Of a stretch of 64,000 bases of DNA, positions 52,831 through 64,000 are shown piece by piece. Positions within the stretch are counted from its first letter, which is position 1. Every line of letters starts with the position of its first letter. The DNA comes from Yponomeuta sedellus (lineage: Eukaryota; Arthropoda; Insecta; Lepidoptera; Yponomeutidae), in the NCBI GenBank assembly GCA_934045075.1, contig OW203730.1, positions 12,142,692 to 12,206,691 of the forward strand, in the 5' to 3' direction. Below the pieces are notes generated by a model. It saw nothing but the letters and a program-made list of their open reading frames with translations, did no database searches and was not told the origin of the DNA. The position numbers and the translations under genes are program-made.

Positions 52831-54394
52831 AGGAAAATATATTGTAAGATAAGATAAGAATATTCTTTATTGTACACCAGAGCACATATTATAAAACATG
52901 TAATGATACAAAGATACAATTATAATTGTAATTTCTTTTGTGAAGTTATAACTAATTTACTTTTTCATTTCATGGACTGTAGGCAGTGTGAAAATGAAAA
53001 GAGCCGTGGATAATGAATTTAAAAAAATTACAAGCGTCGTAAATTATCGGATTGATATTATATTCATTTGTTATCTTATACCTCTTTTAAATTATGCACA
53101 GGTGCTAAGGTGTTAATGGAAATAAATGCTAATTAAAGATCTAAAGCAACATACTTGCATCGCTTTTGCCTTTATATGTGTGTGTAGGTTAATGTAACCT
53201 TAACAGTCTTTCATGAGCCATTCAATCAATAGTACATTCAGTAGGATCTCTACCGCGAACCTAAAAGGCTATAAGGTAAGTGTTATCTACTTACTACGGT
53301 AACTTATCCTAATTATGTAGGTAGGTACTTTTGTTGGCTTATCATAAGTATAGTACATATTATTTTATATATTTATAGATTGATTATATCTATTATCTAT
53401 GAGTAAGTACCACGCCGCCCCCTCAAATTTATGTTAAAATTAATTAAATTAATTGTAATCTGTGTATGTTTATTATATTCATGCATACACAGATAAGAGA
53501 TAAGCTCACCTTTGTACGTGTTATTTCTTATGTGATTTCCTGTAAAATGTTTTGTGTGAAATAAAGTATAATAAGAATACTACCCATATATCTGTAGTTT
53601 AGCACCACCAAGGCTGGCTGGAATATAATGTTGTTACCATGTATCTTTCTTTATATAAATATATCTTTCTTTCTTTCTTCTTCATTAAGCTCACTTTTAT
53701 ATTTTTTTATTTGTTTTAATATGTAGTTTAGTAAAGAATTTTATTATTAATAATAATAATACTAATCTACGTCAATTGATCATCCACCAAAAACACAAAG
53801 TAAATTAATAGGTTGTACCTACCCCATCGGCAAGTATGGAATCGGTAAAACTGACCAGCCCACTACTTAGTTCTTTATTTATTTATAGGAAAATCAACAG
53901 CGAAACTTAACAAAAAAATACCAAAAAAGTAGTTATAGATTCATCAAATTGCCACCGAATTACTAGAGAATAAGAGATCAGGTGCTTATCTTAAGTAACC
54001 AGTATAATATCTTAAGACTAGAGAACAATAATTTTGTCTTCTTTATGTCTGACAAGGAACACCTCTTAGGTGGTTACTTTGACATGAAGTGTATATGATT
54101 TACATTTAGATCAAAAAAATACGATAGGTAATAAAGAAGGTAACAAAACAGACAACCTGTAACAAATTCCATTTCTTAGTACGCTAATCGATTTTTGGCA
54201 CCAAGTGTCGTAACTGGCAGGACGCACTGGTTGAAGACTACTGTAACGGGATTATTTCTACTATGCACATGTTTCCACAAAGCACTCCTTTTTATTTATC
54301 TGTGGTTACGTCTTTGCCTTAAAACCACGGATGTCAAAAAAGACGGATGGAACCTTCTATAATCACGAGTGAAGCAGACAAATGGCCGCCGTCT
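52831..54394. other. Noncoding with retroposon 3' ends
   Basis: A tail AGATAAGCTCACCTTTGTACG..GTGTGAAATAAAGTATAATA lies at about 53488-53575, and a CTTT-rich stretch at about 53645-53690. No gene supported. Confidence 0.4.
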
Positions 54395-54883
54395 CAATAC
54401 TCAATACTTTATTGCATTCCACATGTTTGAAGGTTGTTACATTATAACTTAACAGTTATTTGATAAGATCTTTGTGACCCTGTAGGGCACGCAACATTTT
54501 AAAGTGCTATATAAAAGTATGTATTACATTAATTTAAATTTAATTTGATTAATTATCATATCATACAATTTTAATTGATTATATTTATAAAGTTACATTT
54601 ATACAATTATTTATCTCATTTCATCTATACTATGTTTTAAATATTCTTCTATCGTATAATAACATTTTGAAATTAGTATTTTCTTTAAATTTTTATTGAA
54701 ACTGTAGTCGTTATTTAATTCTTTCAGGTGATTTGGGAGTTTATTATAATTTTTTATAGCCATTACCAATGTACTCGAAGAGTGTAATTGCATTCGAGAG
54801 GTGGGTAATAACAATTGATTTTTGTGTCTTATGGGTCTTATAGTGGATCTTATAGTATCGGTCTCTTTATGTATGCGTGCCAT
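54395..54883 (-). pseudogene. Jockey-like LINE 3' end
   Basis: The minus-strand frame 54611-54883 ends a LINE protein: IRPIRHKNQLLLPTSRMQLH, STLVMAIKNYNKLP and KKILISKCYYTIEEYL. This R.KN.L..P..R / YN.LP..... / L..K.YY.I.E.L pattern is typical of the C terminus. The 3' UTR runs to about 54395 and ends (on minus) with AATGCAATAAAGTATTGAG. 5'-truncated; antisense to nothing recognised. Confidence 0.68.
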
Positions 54884-54996
54884 CGGTGTTGCCAGACTAA
54901 TATCACTTTGCCCACTTTCCCACTTTCAAATCAAGAAAATCAAGGTGCTTCAGGGTGCTAACTAGCGCCACCAATGGAAAAATGTCATAAGTTGTG

Positions 54997-55255
54997 TTAT
55001 AATACGTTTTATTTTAAAAGTGAACATGAAAAATCTTAACAACTGTGACAACTATTTTTTAAACATACAGTCTAGAAACTAGAATCAACAACCAAGGACT
55101 TCAATCACTTTCCGCCAAAAACAGCCGGTTTAACGGAAATCCATTAAAGTTCTAATCTATTGATCATAATTATGGTCTAGACTGTAAGTTTTAAAAATAG
55201 TTATCACAGTTGTTAAGGTTTCTCATGTTCACTTTTAGATAAAAACGTTCTATAA
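54997..55255. mobile_element. Foldback MITE-like element
   Basis: Arms of about 84 bp (54997-55080 and 55172-55255), roughly 85% identical when inverted, sharing AAAAGTGAACATGA, CTTAACAACTGTGA and ACAGTCTAGA. No coding content, and the target duplication is not clear. Confidence 0.55.
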
Positions 55256-55627
55256 AAAAGTAGTGATTTTTTCAATTTTTTCCGCTCATTAGCGCTCCGA
55301 ATTTCGAAACGCCTTGAATCATGTTATCAAAAAATTAAGTTAACTTACCTAATCTAGTGACGGTTTTACTTTTATCATACTACTGAGTAACTTGAAAAGC
55401 TGTTATGAAGGAGGTTGGGCCTCGATTGAGGGATTGGTTATGACTAGAGATGTTAGCTAACATTGATAGCACTTTCTTTTAGTTTGTTACTATAGAATCA
55501 AATCGGGTGTAATTATATTTACTTATTTTAAGGTTTTTGGAAGAGTTTTGGAATCGACAAATTTAGTGTTTTTGTAGCTATAACAACTGCCTCTTATTTT
55601 TTTTAAAAAATTTTAATCATTGATAAA

Positions 55628-56145
55628 AACCGGCCAAGTGCGAGTCAGACTCGCGCACCGAGGGTTCCGTACAAACCTGTATTATAGACCTGAGTATTTG
55701 GTATAAATTTCAATTTAATACCTCTACGCGTTTATGAGGAAATGGGTAGTAAGTTTAAAATTATTAAAAAAAATATATTATGAGATGTAACTAAAAATTT
55801 ATGGTTTTCGTAATTTTTCCTTTATCTATGCTATAAGACGTTGCTTCGTACCAAATTTCAAGATTCTGAGTTCACGGGAAGCACCCTGTAGGTTTTGATT
55901 CCCTTGCAAGTGTCGAAAATTTGCGGCATAAACGGCTGTATCTTTTGATTGCGTTGGCTTAGAAGTTTGATTTTTTCACAGCTTCAAGGGACAGTAGACC
56001 TGAGTAATTGATATAAATTTCAGCTTCATACCTCCACGCGTTCCTGAGAAAAAGGGTCTTGACAGACGGACGGACGGACAGACGGACAACAAAGTGATCC
56101 TATAAGGGTTCCGTTTTTTCCTTTTGAGGTACGGAACCCTAAAAA
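55628..56145 (+). mobile_element. Common lepidopteran dispersed repeat
   Basis: Starts AACCGGCCAAGTGCGAGTC, continues CTCGCGCACCGAGGGTTCCG, and ends with GACAGACGGACGGACGGACA, GACAACAAAGTGATCC and a hairpin of GGGTTCCG with CGGAACCC at 56105-56140. I recognise this as a frequent repeat in moth and butterfly DNA but do not assign a family name. Confidence 0.65.
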
Positions 56146-57539
56146 CGAATAACAAACAAGAAATAGAAAGAGAAACTAATTACATTTACAAATTAACGTG
56201 AAACAGCGTCACCAACTAACTCACGCGCTCAATTTATTCACATTATCACATGTGACGAATAAGTGGAAAGTTTAGGATACAAAATATTTAAGTAATATCA
56301 CTGCCACCTACAACGGTGGCGGGTGTTTGACAACTTAACTAATATCAGCTGGATGTCAGCTGTCAACAATTATTGTTGGTTATCTCTTGTTTTGTATGTT
56401 TGTGGTATAGCCATTGGCAATATAAAAAGAAATAGACGGCTCATGCAAAACGTTGTTAGATGATGTTGTTGTTGTTAGAACACTAATAAATGCAACAAAT
56501 TCATATTTCTCCACTTTTCGGGAATTTTTCCCGAAAAAAACTGGTATCACTGCGGTATTTGACAACCCAATTTGTACGTAAATAAAAAAAACTAAACAAT
56601 ACCTAATGAGGAAACATATCACGAATCAGTGATATGTTTCCTCATTAGGTATTGTCTCCCATGAGACTTATTGTATTTTTTCGAGAAGTATTTACACCAC
56701 CGTACCACATAAGACGGATTTTCTTTTGTGTCAAACAAGACTTACTGGCACTGCTGCCCGGAGCGTAATGGCGGCAGAGTGACCAACTTGGTGTATCTGT
56801 GTGAGTTAGCTCGTGTATGCACACGAAAGTGTAGGCCTAGGGGTCCTTCACACCCTTTCAAAGCGAGATGGCATCCGTCTTTTTTTGACACCCGTGCTTG
56901 TAACATCTCGACCACAGAATATTTTATTTTAGTGAGTGTTTTAGGGAAATGTGTTTTTATAAATAAGGCGGTTAATATTTAGGCTCTCAAGTTGATAATA
57001 AAAAGTAGAGCAGTTTTCCGAAGTGAAATATTGCGTGATAAAGTTTGCGATAGAACGATAAAGAAAACGCTCATCGCGGTAACGGGCAGTGGATTCGGAA
57101 GTAACTTAGGAACATCTATTGTACCAAGCTGTAAAATTACTTTCATTTATATAATATCTGCTGACAGACCCGTCCTACCTATGGTTGCTCGAACAATGCG
57201 CGTGAGACATTGACCTAGAGAACCGGTTATGTTATGAAGTAATGAACTAGTTTTTGGCAAAGTTGGAAAAGAACTTTATAAGAGAGAGTTGTCATATCGT
57301 AGCGAAATTTCAATAACCTAATTAGATTGTAACCTTGCTTGCAACCTATGAAATTTCACTGCCCCTCCGTAGCAGTGAGGCTGTATTCCGAAAAATAGAG
57401 CGCAAAATAGACAAATAATAACTCCAACCGTTCAAAGCGGACCTAGTCTTTGTCCAGTTTTGCGCGCAGGATGGTCTCAAACTACATTGACACTATTTTC
57501 GGATTTAATTTGATTTTCCTTTGCTCATTAATTAATCAT
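56146..57539. other. Noncoding; one perfect hairpin
   Basis: A perfect 27-bp hairpin with a 6-bp loop at 56596-56622 and 56629-56655 (ACAATACCTAATGAGGAAAC). The open frames at 56728-56982 and 56992-57213 have no recognisable domain. Confidence 0.45.
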
Positions 57540-57812
57540 ACTTTATTGCACACAAACATAAATAAATAAAAAATAAATATTCATACACATATTACACAGA
57601 TCTCGTTAGCCCCATACTAAGTACAACTAAATGCCTTGTGTTACAAGTGTGACGATAGATTGATTACAATAAATACGTAAATAAAATCCCAGACCCGAGA
57701 AAAGCCAGAAAAGTTCGTCTCCTAGTTTGGGTTAGGGCCTGGGATCGAACCCGAGACCTTCGATTTTACAATCAGCGAGCCAAACCCCTGAACCACCGAG
57801 GCCGACATTTCA
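57540..57812 (-). mobile_element. tRNA-derived SINE
   Basis: On the minus strand: GGCCTCGGTGGTTCAGGGG (box A region) and GGTCTCGGGTTCGATCCC (box B), then a body with TCTGGGATTTTATTTACG and a tail ending GTTTGTGTGCAATAAAGTATG. The tRNA-like head has weak acceptor pairing. A second retroposon 3' end (AAGGCGAGCTTATCTCTGC) abuts it at 57815-57905. Confidence 0.65.
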
Positions 57813-58020
57813 CAGGACATTGCATAAGAAATAACACGTACAAAGGCGAGCTTATCTCTGCAAAAGATTTCTTCCAGCAAACCTTAGAAAATAGGAAAAA
57901 CTGGTCAATTTGTGCACAAAATCAACTACAAAAGTCCTAAATTTCAACCTATTTTCGCAAAACACACACTACTATTTATCAATACATGACAATTACAATG
58001 AAAATTTGTGTAAAAGAATG

Positions 58021-58436
58021 AAACATTCCAAAGCGTTGGCCGCGGGGTTCCAAACTATGAGTAGTAATAACATTATGTGATTTACTGCAGTAGTATTTAT
58101 TTGGACGTAAGCACTTATGGACTGCGCTCCGCAAAGGCGTTAGCGTAGTTCATGCTTAACGCCATGGGTATATTAACATGTTTATTCAAGCTTCGTTTAA
58201 TTACATGTTACAATGGTAACTTTGGTTTAATTAAGAAGCAAAACATGCTATAGGAACAGAAAGTTTTAGTTTATTTTAATTAATTAAAGTAATTTGTAAG
58301 TAAAATCTATTCTATTCGGTACAATAATTAAAATATTGAGTTAATAGGTAGGTATAGTTTGATTATTTTGCTTGTCGTAGATTATTTATTCATTTCAATC
58401 AATCAAGAAAGAGCATCTTAATTTATTTTTTAACTT
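58021..58436. other. Noncoding, nothing recognised
   Basis: AT-rich sequence between a retroposon tail and a LINE relic. Confidence 0.35.
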
Positions 58437-59200
58437 TTACTGACTTGCATGCGCATGTACACTCATAATCAGACAATGGAATAAATCTGACTTGTAATAA
58501 GCCAGAGGTTTTGCATTGCCAATACCGCGTGAGACTTTTTTGACAACGGAATCAATGTGCTGATCAAATAGCAATTTTTTGTCATACATAACGTAAATCC
58601 ACAAGATCATAATTATAATCAAGATCATACGATCTTTGATTAGATTAATATATTGAAGACTTGTTGTTAAAGTTGAAATTCCAAAGTTCTGATCTTGCGG
58701 GAAACATAAATACTCTATATTTATTTTTCCCGCGAGAAGCCCTTAGCAGCATTTCGATCCAGCCTATTAGGAGAACACTTATTATCTAAATGCTTTAAAT
58801 CTCTTGCAGCAGCTTTGCATCAGCAATAGATTTAATTGTTTTAAATACTTTCATGTCTTCAGCGAAGATAAATACATGGGAATGTTGGAAACAAATATCA
58901 ATATCGCGTATTGTGATGAAAAGGGGTCCAAGCAGAGAGCCTATGGTACTCAACTAGGTATCATCAGGTAGCCCGAAACTAAGTTAGGTGCTTATCGCCA
59001 CCGCTTGAGACCTATTATTAGAGAACCAAAAGATCGCCATAAACTCCGATTTTTTTAGCTTCAACAGTAATGTGCGGTGGTCGACTCTATAAAAGGCTTT
59101 ACTATGTAGAATGTGTATACTACGTCAGTTTGATTGCTCTGCTCCATACTATCTGCGAGAAATTTATTTGGCAGCATCAAATTTGATACCTTAGGACACC
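58437..59200 (-). pseudogene. LINE reverse transcriptase remnant
   Basis: On the minus strand, in order: DVVYTFYIVKPF (decayed form of the YTDFSKAFD box), GSLLGPLFITI (the QGS.LGP box), HVFIFAEDMKVFK (the YADD box with Asp to Glu), and KLLFDQHIDSVVKKVSRGIG (post-catalytic region). This is the linear order of a Jockey-like reverse transcriptase. Several stops and the active-site change make it nonfunctional. Confidence 0.7.
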
Positions 59201-60095
59201 CTCAAAAATCCGTGCTGAGTTAAACAATTTATTCGACACTTCATCTATGATACAGGGTGCCGAAATCGGCCTAAAGTGGTCTATTTTATTTTTAGCGCAT
59301 TTTTTGTGTGTGGGAGAGATAAATGCTAATTTTCAAATACTTGGATAGACCATTCGCTCTCGGGAAGATTTAAAAATTTCTCTTTAAATTGTCATTTATG
59401 ACTATAGTTTGAAGACAAATAAACGTTTTCTATTTTATTCTATTCTAAATAGGTGGTTTCAAAAAAAACTGCAGGAATTAATCAGGGCCGGTTGAGTTCG
59501 CTATATGCAGTGTTTTAAGTTTAGTTTTTATTTAATCTACAATCTAAATTGTAGAAATATCGAAAGAGATTGATTCCTCAGGCAAATTAGGAGTGACCTC
59601 AACTGGAGTCGTATGCAGAAATGTAGAATTAAATAGGCCATTCTGCACCTGATTCCACTGACTTGTCGATTCAGGTGCAAATATTATAAATAAATATACG
59701 ATAATTTTAAATGCAACTCTGTAGTATTTTTAACGTGCATAATTATAGAATGAAAGCATTTTTTTTTACCTAAATTCAGAGTTTTGCTGTGAAATGGTAA
59801 AATAAATAAAACACAAAACATAGAAAAAACTCATTGATGCAAGGAATTCAAATCTAAGACCTCGCGATTGTGTGTCAATTGATCAACTTGGTACATACAC
59901 ATAGTAAATACCTATATATGAACTTAATTATGACAAAAGTTTAGTATATGTGGAAGTATATGTGGAACAATTCCCATTGCTAAAGAGCGCAGTTCAAATT
60001 CAACTCAAATGTCAGCGTAGATCAAGTAAGGGCGACTTTATCATGATGACATTAGAGCCGCCTCACGTTTTCCGTAACTCAATGATATGCTTAGG
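59201..60095. other. Noncoding, little recognised
   Basis: A decayed tRNA-like box B (ATTTGAATTCC on minus) at about 59840-59860. Otherwise AT-rich sequence with no supported gene. Confidence 0.35.
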
Positions 60096-60108
60096 TAGTA
60101 TAGATATT

Positions 60109-60509
60109 TAAAAACCTAGAGGCTAAAAATTTAGCCTCTAAATAGGTTTTTAAATTTGTTCCTTAGCACGGGTTAGTGCATTAAAAATAAAAATAGTGTA
60201 ATCATGTGGGTACAGTGATATCGTTCCGATGTTAAACCTAACTGCAAAGTAGGTGGTCGGGGCTGTAAGTTATGCAATTTGCTTAAGTCAGATGTCGCTG
60301 CCTGTACGTAATACAGAGAATATTGTAAAGAGGTTCGAAATTTCACTGATGCCGTGAGTCGCCCATTGGCTCAATTGGTAGAGCGCTGGCACGGATAGCC
60401 AGAGGTTGCGGGTTCGAATCCCGCCATGGGTGAAATTTTTAGCCTCTAGATAGGTTTTTAAATTTGTTCCTTAGCACGGGTTAGTGCATTAAAAATAAAA
60501 ATAGTGTAA
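60109..60509 (+). mobile_element. tRNA-like foldback SINE, copy 8 (longest clean form)
   Basis: Flanked by the 13-bp duplication TAGTATAGATATT (60096-60108, 60510-60522). Layout: a short inverted arm (TTAAAAACCTAGAGGC) joined to its complement, a complete tail block, the 5' body, the tRNA-like head (about 60360-60432; GCCCATTGGCTCAATTGG, GGTTCGAATCC) and a second complete tail. Terminal direct repeats of about 75 bp therefore enclose the body and head. Confidence 0.82.
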
Positions 60510-60522
60510 TAGTATAGATATT

Positions 60523-62639
60523 ACAACGTTTAAAAAACATATGCATTTTTTAAAATATAATTGATTAGGTCACGTTAAAGGAACGGGAACTATTTTTTGT
60601 ATTTTCTAATTCATTGATAAAACTAATGGCCTTTTCTAATTAGATATTCCACTTAAACGCTCCAAGAGTCATAGTTGCCTGTAATGTATGTGTCTGCGTG
60701 TAAATTTTATAATTTTATTTTATTTATAACTAGGCTTAGTAACTAAACTAAATACGTTACTGGAACATACATAAAAATGATTAAAGACAAGGGCAAAGCA
60801 TTCCAAAACTTGTATAATGGGGATAATTAAAAGTTACAAACCAAATTAAACAGGTTTAATAGCGATTACTTATGAGGTAATAATAAATTATATCATCATC
60901 ATCAACCCATTACGTCACCACCGAGGGCCAAGGGTCTCTTCGCTGCGGAAGGTATAGGCCATACTCCACCATAGGGGCCAAGTTCGGATTGGTGGAGGGG
61001 ACACATAACTACGTGATAATATATAATTGTTGAAGAGGCGCTGCTTAACTTAAGAATGTTACAAACACATGATCTAATTTGGTCATAGTCACTTTGTGCC
61101 AAAGGGGCTACTATAACATAAAGGATTATTCAGATGACAATGATGCCTGGAATTCAAGCCTGTACAATGCATGAGTTCTATGTTGTATAAAATTTATGTA
61201 CAAGGACTTGAAAAGACTAACATTGAAGTTTTTTGTCAATTTTTTCTCCAAAATCACGGCAGAATATAGACTCGGGAAATCCAAGATAGTGAAAAATTAT
61301 AGTTTAACATATACTGAGTTAAAATTTAAAAAATGCAAATAACGATATCTAAAAAGTTTAATTTAATAATTACGTAATTAATTTACTTAGGTACCTAAAT
61401 TATTCGTATTTAGTTACCAGGGATCAAAGGCTATTTAATTAAATTTATGAGTTCGCGGTCATATCTACTTCGTTAATTTAGTTCTAAGCGATCATTGCTT
61501 TACTAGAGTTTTATTAGCACTTTAATTTTTACATTTACAAGACAAATATGCTTTTAATGCGAAAGTTACGACTGCAATAAGTTTGCATTAATTCTGTGAC
61601 TGTTTTAGTTTAATAGCAAGTAAAGCTGATGCCCACTTTAAGGTCTAGGTTTACTAGAACGGATTATACGCAGTCTTTTTATAAATTCAGATGAGTAATA
61701 TTCATCTCTTCAATGTGTAACAGCTGGTTGACCAGTAAATTTTTGGTGTCAATTTTAGTGAACCGTACGTTACATATGTAAAGATTGATGTGATGTCGAC
61801 AGTACAGTCATCACAAAATAAATGTACTTTGATTGGTCTGCTGAGTTCCGCTGATTCTGCAACAAAAACGTAAAGGTCAACCTGCCGTTGACTGAAGGTA
61901 CACACGATAGATTCACTTTCCATTTGGACAAGTTCCTTTATTACAACGTGTTATTTCTGTTGTTGCTTTAAAATACATACAAACGAACACATCACTGTGT
62001 TCTACACATCAAATATATTATCGATGGTCCGACTATACAAGTTTACTCACTATAAAATTATTGTGGGTTTTGTCTAGAGTCCGATTTTTAGAGTTGAATC
62101 CACTGAAGTTAGTCGATTCAAGTGAAGTTACTTTATATTTTTTTAGCTCCAGAGTGATATGACAAAATAGGGGTACTGTCTAACTATGATCGAGATGCAT
62201 GACAAAAGGCATGTGAAAGTGTCTTTATATTAAACTTTGAAAAATCGCTTATAATAAACCACTGTTAGTTACTCTAGAAATTTTACTTGTATAATCGTAT
62301 CATCGATGCTCTATTATACATTTAGCATAAAAGAAAACATTTTTTACACTAAGAAACTTCTTACCACGTAGATACTTACTTAGAATTTAGATTCAGCGTT
62401 CCGAACTAAACCATTGGAAATCACGAGTTCTTACAAAATTGTTTTACCATCACTTTAAATTCAAGCTACTTTATATAGTAAGCTTGCATATTTAGAATCC
62501 GTGGACAACCGTGTCCACAGAAAAGTTCATGGGACCTACACTATAATCATGGCGCTTACAATATGTGCTTTAAGTTAAGCCATGAGGTGAGTGAATGGTG
62601 ACCTCTAGATCGAACACGCCTAAACGTGACGCATGAAGG
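60523..62639. other. Noncoding; retroposon fragment and short motif
   Basis: A CCCAGCAGTGGGA-group fragment (CACCACCGAGGGCCAAGGG..ATACTCCACC) lies at about 60895-61000. A copy of the AAAGATTGATGTGATGTCG motif lies at 61776-61806. No gene supported. Confidence 0.4.
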
Positions 62640-63165
62640 CTTTTGTCTTTATCTAACACGTTTTAGCAGTATTCTAGGTGTAAAAAGAATTGACAGGATT
62701 CGTAATACATTGCTGCACTCGAGAACCAAAATTTTTGATGTTGGAGCTGCAACAGCTAAGCTGAAGTGGAACTGTGCGGGTCATCTAAGCCGTATGGGTC
62801 CAGAGAGGTGGGCAAAAATCGTCACTGACAGGGTTTCGCGGGACGGATATCGCAAACGTGGACGGATATCCTTACAACCTTTCTACTGGACTGGCAGGAA
62901 GTGGCCATGAACAGGGAGGAATGGAGGACAAAAGGGGAGGCCTTTGCCCAGCAGTGGGACACAATCGAGGCTGTATAAAAAACACGTTTTGCCAACAATG
63001 GGAACTTGCCTTAAAAATTTATTGCAATGATAACGTGATTACGGCAGAGATGGCGGGACGATCACACAAACTTTCTGCCGGAGTGGTAGGGAGTGGGCAA
63101 GGACAGTGAGGAATGATGAGCAAAAGAGGAGACCTTTGCCCAGCAGTGGGAACCAAACCGCCTTG
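62640..63165 (+). pseudogene. LINE 3' end, partly duplicated
   Basis: The frame carries ILGVKRIDRIRNTLLHSRTK, AKLKWNCAGHLSRMGPERWA and VSRDGYRKRGR, the C-terminal part of an insect endonuclease-reverse transcriptase LINE, then shifts frame. The end GAGGCCTTTGCCCAGCAGTG is reached at about 62958, and a second, weaker copy of the last 110 bp follows, ending CCCAGCAGTGGGAACC at about 63150. Same protein family as 20627-20830. Confidence 0.7.
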
Positions 63166-63273
63166 TTAGAAAAAAAATATACTGTAGAGGACATAGAAAA
63201 TCTCCAAAAAATAAAGGATATAGAGCCACATAATCCACATAATTTTTAATATTTTTAAATAATTTCTGAGGTT

Positions 63274-63502
63274 ACACTATTTTTATTTTTAATGCACTAA
63301 CCCGTGCTAAGAAACAAATTTAAAAACCTATTTAGAGGCTAAAAATTTCACCCATGCCGGGATTCGAACCCGCAACCTCTGGCTATCCGTACCAGCGCTC
63401 TACCAATTGAGCTCAATTGGTAGAGCGCTGGTACGGATAGCCAGAGGTTGCGGGTTCGAATCCCGGCATGGGTGAAATTTTTAGCCTCTAAATAGGTTTT
63501 TA
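63274..63502 (-). mobile_element. tRNA-like SINE, near-perfect foldback, copy 9
   Basis: Flanked by the 13-bp duplication AATTTCTGAGGTT (63261-63273, 63503-63515). The two halves are inverted copies that meet at GAGCTC within CAATTGAGCTCAATTG, giving arms of about 90 bp with no spacer. The tail (minus strand) is at the left end. Confidence 0.85.
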
Positions 63503-63515
63503 AATTTCTGAGGTT

Positions 63516-64000
63516 TCAAGAATAACTCTAATGACTAACTAAATCCAACGTAAATAAAATAAACTAGTCACTTCACCTAATTCCTTAACTTATACTTTTT
63601 CTAACAGCTAGAAACATTATTTTACGAAATAACTGAAATACTGATAAATGGCTCGTACATTATAAGGCGTTACAAACATCTCGTGACGACACAGTTTATC
63701 CGATTTATTATTATAGAATTCCTTTTCTACAGATTGTATGTATATTATAAAACAAAATTGTTGAAGAAAATTTCATTGTTTTTCAAGAAGGCCTGTCCAA
63801 TGGGATCAAAACATTTGCTTGCAAGCTCTCTATTAATAAAATAGGCGTAAACTACGCTTGCAAACAACGAGCAACAAACAACAACGAAAATTAATTTAAA
63901 TTTATACAGCCATTCTAAATTAAATTTTTAATTTTCGAGACACCATTGATAGTTACATCACAAGCACCAGCACCTCCATTTATTGGCGTACTTTTTTGTG
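63516..64000. other. Noncoding to window end
   Basis: AT-rich sequence, nothing recognised. Confidence 0.35.

Noticed and set aside
60109..60509. Miniature LTR retrotransposon (terminal direct repeats)
   Set aside because: No primer-binding site or TG..CA ends, and the repeats are the SINE tail duplicated by dimerisation; target duplications are 12-13 bp, not 4-6 bp.
1..64000. CRISPR array or prokaryotic operon
   Set aside because: No regularly spaced direct repeats with unique spacers; splice sites, SINEs and LINEs show eukaryotic nuclear DNA.

Overview
The window looks like a repeat-rich intergenic and intronic stretch of an insect nuclear genome, most likely a moth or butterfly (Lepidoptera). 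The reasons are the AT-rich base composition, spliced coding exons with GT..AG introns, an insect-type start context (CAAAC before ATG), and a dense population of repeat types common in Lepidoptera: RTE-like tails ending at CCGGGTCAGCTAGT, LINE tails with CCCAGCAGTGGGA, tRNA- and 5S-derived SINEs, a CsRn1/Kabuki-like Ty3/gypsy element, and THAP/P-like and hAT-like DNA transposon relics. The species cannot be named from this sequence alone.

Only one convincing host protein gene is present: a four-exon plus-strand gene at 18564-26929. It encodes a type I membrane protein of about 513-517 residues with a signal peptide, a Cys-containing lumenal head, a long polar low-complexity stalk, one transmembrane helix near the C terminus and a short basic tail carrying a YRRL (YxxPhi) sorting motif. 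This is the architecture of the trans-Golgi network protein TGN38/TGN46 (TGOLN2). Its introns are filled with LINE, SINE and foldback repeats.

Layout. 1-3.4 kb: a 40-bp-TIR element with a broken THAP domain, then a hAT-like element. 4.0-7.5 kb: a degenerate THAP-domain gene, one copy of a composite element carrying YqaJ-type exonuclease and THAP fragments, and a Penelope-like fragment between 102-bp inverted repeats. 7.8-8.6 kb: a second hAT-like element. 9.26-17.72 kb: a nested block. A retroelement C-terminus (zinc-finger/RPD..D restriction-like nuclease) is split first by a 3.18-kb insertion flanked by the 8-bp duplication GTCCGGAC, and again 16 bp later by a 4.1-kb Ty3/gypsy element flanked by the 5-bp duplication GATAC; the interrupted frame matches up exactly across both insertions. 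18.5-26.9 kb: the TGN-like gene. 27-50 kb: no convincing coding gene; dispersed SINEs, LINE relics, perfect hairpins and one candidate noncoding first exon near 34.1 kb. 50.5-52.35 kb: a second, inverted copy of the THAP/YqaJ composite. 52.6-64 kb: LINE reverse transcriptase relics and SINEs.

The most unusual pattern is a dispersed tRNA-like SINE family (nine copies). Eight copies carry target-site duplications (6 bp in one, 10-14 bp in the others); most begin with an inverted copy of their own 3' region, and several are near-perfect foldbacks or head-to-tail dimers. This fits reverse-transcriptase template jumping or snap-back during insertion.
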